The notes under the pieces: model-generated
Databases searched by the model: none
Seen by the model: the letters and a program-made list of their open reading frames with translations, nothing else
What the model was told of the DNA's origin: nothing
Translations under genes and position numbers: made by a program
Origin: Novosphingobium pentaromativorans US6-1
GTDB taxonomy: Bacteria; Pseudomonadota; Alphaproteobacteria; Sphingomonadales; Sphingomonadaceae
Assembly: GCF_000767465.1 (NCBI RefSeq)
Contig: NZ_CP009291.1
Span: forward strand, 2,832,501 to 2,896,500
Direction: 5' to 3'
Length of the DNA: 64,000 nucleotides
Shown: piece by piece, positions 60,201 through 64,000 of the stretch
Position numbering within the stretch: the stretch's first letter is position 1
Layout: each line of letters starts with the position of its first letter

Positions 60201-60940
60201 TCCGCCACTTCCGCCGCGACATAGGCGATCGATCCGTCCGATCGCACGGTGCCGCCTTGCTCGATGCGCGGCGCGACGAGTGCGACGTAGGCCGCGTTCG
60301 TGGGCACTTGCGGGTTGAGCAGCGCATTGATCTGCGCCCCGCTCTGGATCGTTACCGGGGCCAGCGATCCAGCCGCGCCGGCGAACCGGATCTGGCCGGT
60401 AGGACCGTATAGCCCGCCGGTCGTGTCGATCGGATTGGTGGTGAGCACCAGCCCGCCGACGTTGAAGGTGGCGGTTGCGCCGACGATCACGCCATTGGGC
60501 GAATAGAACCAGACATTGCCGCCGGTCCCGCCGGCCAGGGTGCTGTTCACGGTGCCGTCGAACTGGATCGTCGAACTCGTGGGATTGCCCGTGCCATCGA
60601 CGGGCACGATCCGGTTGAGCACCGTGTAGTCGGTGCCGTTGATTCCCGAATCGGTGAAGTTGGCGGTGGTCCCGCCTGTCTGGAAGATGACGTTGCCGGT
60701 GCCGCCCGGATCGTTCGTCGTCCAGTCGATCACGACTTCGGTGGAGCCGATGAAGACATCGGTCGTCCCGGCGCCGTCGACGATGGAGGCGATACCCGAG
60801 TTGACCGTCCCGGTGCCCTGGAAGGACTGCGCCGCCGCCGGATTGGAGCCAGCGATGGCCAGGACCAGCACGGAGAGGCTCGCTCCGCAAAGCGAGGCGC
60901 GGTGCCGGCGGACGATGGCGGTATGGGGCTTCATGGTCAT
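54215..60940 (-). CDS. TpsA-type filamentous-hemagglutinin-like exoprotein
   Basis: A 2241-residue protein. ATG at 60940 overlaps the TpsB stop as ATGA; another ATG lies two codons later. After the signal peptide (cleavage near AGSNPAAAQS) comes the TPS secretion domain at about residues 40-300, with VWFYSPNGVIVGATATFNVG, equivalent to the NPNGI motif. The next 1000 residues are very Gly-rich (GGDGTGGAITITDNGGLLDF), and residues of about 1290-1980 are beta-helix repeats of about 78 and 160 residues. The C-terminus has a CX7C pair (GDSCSPDTEGCVGG). It would be exported by the adjacent TpsB through the outer membrane. Such proteins are adhesins or surface scaffolds. Confidence 0.93.
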   Translation of the reverse strand: MTMKPHTAIVRRHRASLCGASLSVLVLAIAGSNPAAAQSFQGTGTVNSGIASIVDGAGTTDVFIGSTEVVIDWTTNDPGGTGNVIFQTGGTTANFTDSGINGTDYTVLNRIVPVDGTGNPTSSTIQFDGTVNSTLAGGTGGNVWFYSPNGVIVGATATFNVGGLVLTTNPIDTTGGLYGPTGQIRFAGAAGSLAPVTIQSGAQINALLNPQVPTNAAYVALVAPRIEQGGTVRSDGSIAYVAAEVADITINAGLFDINVTTGTTDANGVVHTGTTGGSASTGAADVKTAYMVAVGKNDGLTMLLNGGIGYDAAAVATDDGSSVVLSAGHGIGFDAGNPLVATGNIAIGDAQFTSVTTASATDTITVAPTTLTQFDRFTTLSAINLVQLDALGGAQIVANDTTGLPSDLLFPPFGIAYALDVNAGYADQGGAVAINVDGGGALTAAGRIRLRAIGDATSTAALTANGQGGSVAIDLGAGSITAPNLEIDVSGYGQDIAAGIGGNGNGGSVTIVSAGTLAADDLNVSAYGRGGSGDTGGNGFGGTIQLTATGGGTVPATNFSLDASGDGGDGVNVGGNGTAGQIDVLVDTGGSLGSAASFYTYATSYGGYSDVQGGDGTGGAITITDNGGLLDFDNVGLYASGYGSGGSGNGGDGFGGTGLVSLSGNGQSWGSLYIEASAYGGESYGGGFSGNATADLVNGAHVNVQGVALNLGFSLDVHADSYTAANTVSGGFADGGNALVSVGSGGSLTVGSDTSITANAGFQVESSAGPSIFSPDMTAGTAGLTIDNAAVTLPSLLVEAQAQTTGGQSGAGTATGGTATVSVANNGSLVVDSALGVFSPSLPGLNILAGAYGDYVDFFASPGADQYGAAAQGGTASLILNGGTIDVADPALVYAGAIGGIFTSVGGADSLGSGTGGTAQVAIGGGTMTLASTLDVSAEGIGGSVTGGAKGGNGTGGLAGVDVTGGALIVNGTGISVDASGSSLDVDPAANGSSGDGTGGQARLAGSGGTITVAGITQVTARGLAGAAGLGGIGGNSTGGLAVLSGSGGGIVTLNGLVSVLADAIGGDGSAAGALGGNAFGGSASAGQQGTGSMTVGTDLRVDGSATGGANSVDSLTQGLASGGSAGLASEGGTFDVVGNAVLTADATGGTNPGGTAPPTVAGFLKIGSSAATPSGALTVFGTFDATATGDTARADGQGLYLRTADAAISVVGDTTFTTTGDAVFDILGSGSLDAGGALTITSTQGQITGTGLITSAGNMLIDGATGIDLGSLSSGGTTGLFSALGPVNIADLLSTGPVTVSGLSVSIGSSGGLTFADADATGGDLALAVTDDLVVATVDATGAVTLTSSNGAVTINGAVNGAGIALGAGTDVTANANLTSGGTLDVAAGGTFSSTALVTATGNTAIVADAGISLPSLVSGGTTVLQSSAGPVGVTQLTSTGLVTALGQSIDIASTGALTFASADATAGNLSIQTAGDLTLGNGSATGTAQLTSTGGSIAITGLLSGTGVTLNGAQDVTFASLTSADALAITAGNTVTGTGAINTLGQTTISAPGDVALQDLTSGGLAQLTSTAGSVSIGGQLTGPDVTIDASQNVGLGSVNLTGALTGAAGNAITATGDIVTGGQTVLSSTGNIALQGLATGGGAQLTSSGGSVTLAGPLTGTDATIGAAQNIGLASVNLTGAFAAAAGNAVTASGAIVSGGQASITSGTALSLQGLSSGASTLLQANGTLAVADLLSTGPVTASGTSLDIASSGSLAFADATATGGNLALRTQGNLDIVNASATGSVDLASTAGSFSNTGNVSGAGIAIAAGQDVSATGALNSSADLAVDASANAAIAGNATATGLLAMSAGQTLTIDGFAVGGTMTATSQDIVIGLDAQVGQRGRTTSVTFTNSNGANLSSIGGAAAGSGYSLDNGELQQVFADSAISFSVQTGTGEVRVGDLALGFGPGLALGTGGTLSLTSNGRISVIGNVALTTSGALDTLALAAPRVEVATDLGAIAMANANGGALGLLRVTADRFTAATSGAIGQIDTAPDITAIDGLMGQPAAGSGGGLLAGAIEASVTDGIFIQNLGTTTAFADRRGFTANALSITTAGTGTRIVVNGVLIDSAGNALTGLDTVTLVTVNGNAAAAGGPFNPLSTVNGCVIGLPCTLLQTDNGLESIIRTKTDIEHPVTPENNVGALLSPPPIQINVDLPELVRNLTLPLVDEPVTGVGNEDLWGDSCSPDTEGCVGGQSK
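55713..57070 (-). repeat. Internal repeat region of the TpsA gene
   Basis: A 26-base string occurs identically at 55713-55738 and 57045-57070, marking the ends of a repeated block. Inside it, near-identical tandem units with a 234-base period are seen (GTGAGGTTGACGCTG at 55896-55910 and 56130-56144). The encoded units share LTGAL/LTGAF, GNAITATGDIV/GNAVTASGAIV and QLTSSGGSV-type strings. Confidence 0.75.
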
Positions 60941-62754
60941 GACGGATCCTGCGGCCAGAGCCGTGCCCTTATTGTGAAAAGAACGCGTATATCGCCGCGT
61001 TCCTGCTGGAACCCGGCGCGTCGCAGCGGAACTGCGAAAGAGAGGTTGGCGTCGATCTTGCCGCCCCAGCGCGCCCTCAGGCCGCCACCGGCGGAGTAGG
61101 CGCTCTGCCCGTCGCTGCCGTGGCGCCAGGCGCGCGCGGCATCGAGGAAGGCATAGGGCTGCACTGCAAGGGCCTTGTCAACGGCCCGGGCGATGCTGCC
61201 GTAGCGCAGCTCGAACGAGGAACCGATGCCGCTGTCGCCCAGCACCGTGCCGGGATCGAAGCCGCGCCCCACGGTGTAGTTGCCGATGCTGAACTGCTCG
61301 TAGGACAGCATGCGATCGGGCGAATACTGTGCGCGGGGTGAAACCGCGAGGGCCAGCCTGGGCACGGGGCGGAATTCGGCCGTGGCCTCGGCCCGCAGCA
61401 CGAAGGCACTGGGATCGGCGAGCAGGTTGCTGATCGGAACGTGCGGGGTCAGGCAGTTGGAGAGGGGCGAACAGTCCCGGCTGGCGCCCAGCGCATCGAG
61501 CCCGTGCCGGGCCTCGACCTGAACCCCCAGGCGCCAGCGCGGTTCGGCCGCAGTATAACCGCCGTGGCCGACGAGGCTTGCACCGTCGGCGGTATCGGCC
61601 GCGAGGCGCGCGTAGAGCACGCGCAGGTGATCGCGGGTGAGCGGCGTGGTTGCGAAATCGATGTCCTGGTTGACGATTTCCAGGCCGCCCGCCGCCTTCA
61701 CCGAGACGGCGCGCTTGCGGATCAGCGGATAGCTTACCCCGATGTCGGCGGCGACGGTGTCGCTTTCGAAGGGCAGGGCGCCCGACGGCTCGCTGCGGCC
61801 CCACAGCAGGCTGCCGCCCACGCGCAGCCCGCTGGTGCCCAGCGCGAAGTCGTGGGTCGCCTGCAGGACCGTCTGTTCCTTGAAGTCGAAAGTGTTGAAC
61901 AGGCTTACGGTGGTGCGGTCGGCGAGGCCGGTGACACCGTTGAAGGTCGCCTGGATGAAGCCGCCTTCGCGTCCGTTCGCCTTCGAGCCGAGATTCTGGA
62001 CACCGCCGACAAGCTCGAAGGGCTCGCGGCGGACGAGAACGTCGCCGATCACCTCGCCGGGCGCGCCCCGCGCGGGCTTGAGCGTCAGTCGGACCTGGTA
62101 GCCGGGCATGTCGCCCAGCAGCAGGAGCTGGCGTTCGGCGACATGGGTGTTGAACCAGGGCTGCTCGGTCAGCTGGGCCAGATGCGCCGCGATCGCCTTG
62201 TCGTTGGCGCCGACGTCGCCGCGCACCTGCACTTCGACCAGTCGCGCGACAAGCACGTCCATCTGCACCTGTCCGCCCTTTTCGATCCGCTGCGGCGGGA
62301 TCTGGACGGCGGCCAGGTAGCCCATCTCGCGCAGGGCCGTGGCGGCGCGGTCGCGTACTTCGCACAGGGCGGCAACGGGCAGGTCCTGCCCGGCCATGTC
62401 GCTCCAGGTGTCGTCCAGTACGCTGGGGTCGACGGCTTCGAGATGCGCGAAATTCACGCGCGCGAAAGTGACGCGGGTCTGGGCGAAAGCCGGGTCGGCC
62501 AGCGGGCAGGGGCCGCGCTCGATCTGGCTTTCGACTTCAAGGCGCGGACGCGGTGCGGGCAGCCTGTCGAGGACGCGGCCGGGATCGAGGGATTCGCGCG
62601 TCTGCGGCTGGGGGGTCGGCGCGGCCGTCTGCGCCCGTGCCGCCAGCGGGAATGCGGCTGCTGCAATCGCCGGGCCGAGCATCATGCTCTGCCGCAACGG
62701 ACCGCTCCGCGCGCCGCATTTCCGTTTCAGATTTGCGATCGCAATCGCCCTCAT
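60937..62754 (-). CDS. TpsB outer-membrane transporter (ShlB/FhaC family)
   Basis: A 605-residue protein. ATG at 62754 is preferred because GGGGGA lies 6 bases upstream; the ATG two codons earlier would have the site directly against it, and the long upstream ORF is arginine-rich. A signal peptide runs to about ARAQ. Residues of about 75-150 and 155-230 are two POTRA domains (EVRDRAATALREMGYLAAVQ; VEVQVRGDVGANDKAIAAHL). A 16-strand barrel follows and ends DIRVLFTIRARLW. The conserved VRGF-type tetrad of loop L6 reads VGRGFDPGTVLGDSGIG here. It would export the adjacent TpsA protein. Confidence 0.92.
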   Translation of the reverse strand: MRAIAIANLKRKCGARSGPLRQSMMLGPAIAAAAFPLAARAQTAAPTPQPQTRESLDPGRVLDRLPAPRPRLEVESQIERGPCPLADPAFAQTRVTFARVNFAHLEAVDPSVLDDTWSDMAGQDLPVAALCEVRDRAATALREMGYLAAVQIPPQRIEKGGQVQMDVLVARLVEVQVRGDVGANDKAIAAHLAQLTEQPWFNTHVAERQLLLLGDMPGYQVRLTLKPARGAPGEVIGDVLVRREPFELVGGVQNLGSKANGREGGFIQATFNGVTGLADRTTVSLFNTFDFKEQTVLQATHDFALGTSGLRVGGSLLWGRSEPSGALPFESDTVAADIGVSYPLIRKRAVSVKAAGGLEIVNQDIDFATTPLTRDHLRVLYARLAADTADGASLVGHGGYTAAEPRWRLGVQVEARHGLDALGASRDCSPLSNCLTPHVPISNLLADPSAFVLRAEATAEFRPVPRLALAVSPRAQYSPDRMLSYEQFSIGNYTVGRGFDPGTVLGDSGIGSSFELRYGSIARAVDKALAVQPYAFLDAARAWRHGSDGQSAYSAGGGLRARWGGKIDANLSFAVPLRRAGFQQERGDIRVLFTIRARLWPQDPS

Positions 62755-62843
62755 TCTCATTCCCCCAGCCGGACCTGTCTGTCCGGCAAATCCTTCGTGT
62801 CTGGGCCCCGGCCGGGACCCCCTTACCCCTGTGTGCCGCGTGC

Positions 62844-63587
62844 TCAGTCGGTCGGCAGGACCAGCGAGCTTGCCAGCAGTGAAACCTGACTGTCGCAGCC
62901 CTTGGCCAGAAGTGCCTCGGCAAGGTCCTCGGGTGCGTAGTCCAGCTGTGGCAGCAGTTCGAAGGTCACTTCCACATCCGACTGGCCTCTGCGCGAAATG
63001 ACGTAGGATGCCCCGTCGGTCACTGGCATCGCGACTTCCCAGGGCGCGACCATCGAGCCGGTCTGGAAGGCAAGCGTCGTGGCGCTGCCGCCGCCGGCCG
63101 GCTTGACGCTGTAGCTTTCGTCGCCCTCGTTTCTGGGCCGCCAGGCGCGCACTTCGGCCGGATCGACCACGCAGACCGGGCCGGGGCTGGTGACATCGAC
63201 GTACCACAGGTTGGGGCGCAGGGGCTTGCCGTCCGGACCGCTGCCGCGAACGGCCCCGGTACGCACCCGGCTGGCGCTGCGCTGGGTGGTCAGCGCGACA
63301 AAAGTCGTCGTGCGGCTGGGGCCGGCGGTGGAGCCGACCGGGAAGGTGCCGGCCCCGCGCAGGACGCGGGTGCCGCGCTTGTCGAGGATGGTTACGCTGT
63401 CCGATGCCTTGAGCGTGATTTCACTGTCGTCGGGCAGCTTGGTGCCCGGCGGGTAGGACTTTGCCGAGGGGCCGCTGGAGGCGACGACGATGCCGGCCAT
63501 CGCGGTGGCCGGAAGGGCCATCAGGGCGATGGCGGTCATGCCGCGCAGTGCGGCGCGAGCGGCGTAGTGGCGCTTATCCGAGGACAT
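62844..63587 (-). CDS. FecR-like periplasmic protein
   Basis: A 247-residue protein from ATG at 63587, with AAGG upstream; the start overlaps the cyclase gene end by 14 bases. The signal peptide is ALRGMTAIALMALPATAMAG. Residues of about 30-130 resemble a FecR fold: SAKSYPPGTKLPDDSEITLK, then SVTILDKRGTRVLRGAGTF. The C-terminal half (WYVDVTSPGPVCVVDPAEVR; TEMVAPWEVAM-like) is beta-rich with no known domain. FecR-type domains often sit beside sensor cyclases or sigma factors and pass on envelope signals. It may couple an envelope signal to the cyclase encoded before it. Confidence 0.7.
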   Translation of the reverse strand: MSSDKRHYAARAALRGMTAIALMALPATAMAGIVVASSGPSAKSYPPGTKLPDDSEITLKASDSVTILDKRGTRVLRGAGTFPVGSTAGPSRTTTFVALTTQRSASRVRTGAVRGSGPDGKPLRPNLWYVDVTSPGPVCVVDPAEVRAWRPRNEGDESYSVKPAGGGSATTLAFQTGSMVAPWEVAMPVTDGASYVISRRGQSDVEVTFELLPQLDYAPEDLAEALLAKGCDSQVSLLASSLVLPTD

Positions 63588-64000
63588 AGGCCTTGTTCCC
63601 TTCAAGTTTGCGGGTTCGTTCCGAGAGATTGCGCAAGGCCGGATCGTCCGGGTGGGCACTGGCAAGCGCGTCGATGCGGTCCGCGGCGGCGGCCGGGTCG
63701 CTGTCGATCAGGGCGACGGCATCGGCCAGCGCTTCGCGATCGGCGGCAGGAAAATCGGGGGCAGGCTCGAAGATGTCGACCGGCTTGGCCCGGCCGCGCA
63801 GGACGACGCGGCCCAGCGGGCGCCACCAGTCGAGGCCCGAACGCTCCGCGAATTCGCCGCTGGCGACGACCGAGGTCCCCAAACTCTTGTTTGCGGATTC
63901 GAGGCGGGCGGCCGTGTTCATTGCATCGCCAAGCGCGGTGTACTGGATGCGCCGCTCGCCGCCGAAGTTGCCGACCACCGCCTCGCCGAAATGCTGGCCG
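63574..64000 (-). CDS. Class III adenylate/guanylate cyclase, C-terminal end (partial)
   Basis: The gene starts beyond the window's right edge; about 141 residues are visible. The catalytic domain's end shows GQHFGEAVVGNFGGERRIQY, then TALGDAMNTAARLESANK. The A-L-G-D metal/adenine region and the N-x-A-A-R-L transition-state Asn and Arg are intact, so the enzyme is probably active. Residues after this (VVLRGRAKPVDIFEPAPD) are the usual end of bacterial class III cyclases, followed by a short helical tail. The N-terminal sensor is not visible; CHASE2-type sensors are common in this arrangement. It heads or is near the head of the TPS-cytochrome operon and would supply the nucleotide sensed by the flavo-iron-sulfur protein. 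Confidence 0.9.
   Translation of the reverse strand, partial: GQHFGEAVVGNFGGERRIQYTALGDAMNTAARLESANKSLGTSVVASGEFAERSGLDWWRPLGRVVLRGRAKPVDIFEPAPDFPAADREALADAVALIDSDPAAAADRIDALASAHPDDPALRNLSERTRKLEGNKAYVLG

Noticed and set aside
54464..60412. Long plus-strand ORFs (505, 416 and 541 codons) opposite the exoprotein gene
   Set aside because: They are antisense frames of a Gly/Thr/Ser-rich, high-GC gene. They lack domains and are rich in Arg, Asp and Ala in the way shadow frames are.
1..64000. tRNA, rRNA, insertion sequence or prophage genes
   Set aside because: No conserved RNA gene signature, transposase or phage protein motif was found in any frame inspected.

Overview
The window is high-GC DNA from what looks like an alphaproteobacterium of the sphingomonad group (Novosphingobium/Sphingobium type). 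That is an inference from the TonB-dependent receptor, the sphingomonad-style intergenic repeat, the GC-rich wobble bias and the exopolysaccharide gene set. No rRNA, tRNA, CRISPR array, insertion sequence or prophage was seen. About 44 protein genes can be supported. They form four blocks.

Block 1 (1-19.6 kb) is an exopolysaccharide locus. It holds the end of a glycosyltransferase, a small outer-membrane export lipoprotein, two more glycosyltransferases, a Wzy-like polymerase, an ExoY-like initiating sugar-phosphate transferase, a Wzx-like flippase, a pyruvyl transferase, a FAD oxidoreductase, a secreted clan-A glycoside hydrolase and three different sulfotransferases. The product is probably a sulfated, pyruvylated exopolysaccharide. 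Two RTX proteins sit inside the locus: a small calcium-binding repeat protein and a 907-residue subtilisin-like protease with a P-domain. Neither has a Sec signal, so they are probably type I secretion substrates.

Block 2 (19.7-35.1 kb) is an uptake and catabolism cluster. A tightly coupled minus-strand operon encodes a family-5 solute-binding lipoprotein, two permeases, two ATPases, two paralogous TIM-barrel isomerase-like enzymes, an M24/creatinase-fold hydrolase and a cytosine-deaminase-like amidohydrolase. A divergent GntR/FCD regulator, a TonB-dependent receptor and a flavin monooxygenase-like protein follow on the plus strand. The same 8-base palindrome, TGGATCCA, lies upstream of both the operon and the receptor and is a candidate operator. 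The substrate is unknown.

Block 3 (35.1-38.6 kb) is a sparse stretch with small membrane proteins, a lipoprotein, stem-loops and a CcmI/CycH-like TPR protein.

Block 4 (38.7-64 kb, running off the end) is the most unusual part. Two convergent operons encode a multiheme cytochrome system next to cyclic-nucleotide genes. The plus-strand operon encodes a FAD/NAD oxidoreductase fused to two cyclic-nucleotide-binding domains and four ferredoxin clusters, a four-histidine diheme b-type membrane protein, an FHA-transmembrane-decaheme cytochrome c and a CpdA-like cyclic nucleotide phosphodiesterase. The minus-strand operon starts outside the window. It encodes a class III adenylate/guanylate cyclase, a FecR-like protein, a TpsB/TpsA two-partner secretion pair with a 2241-residue adhesin, a pentaheme cytochrome, a double GlcG/HbpS-like lipoprotein, an outer-membrane beta-barrel and a 1367-residue decaheme cytochrome with LVIVD-type repeats. 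Synthesis, sensing and breakdown of a cyclic nucleotide are thus encoded beside a possible route for electrons from a cytoplasmic flavoprotein to the cell surface. The gene content is seen in the sequence. The integrated system is an inference.
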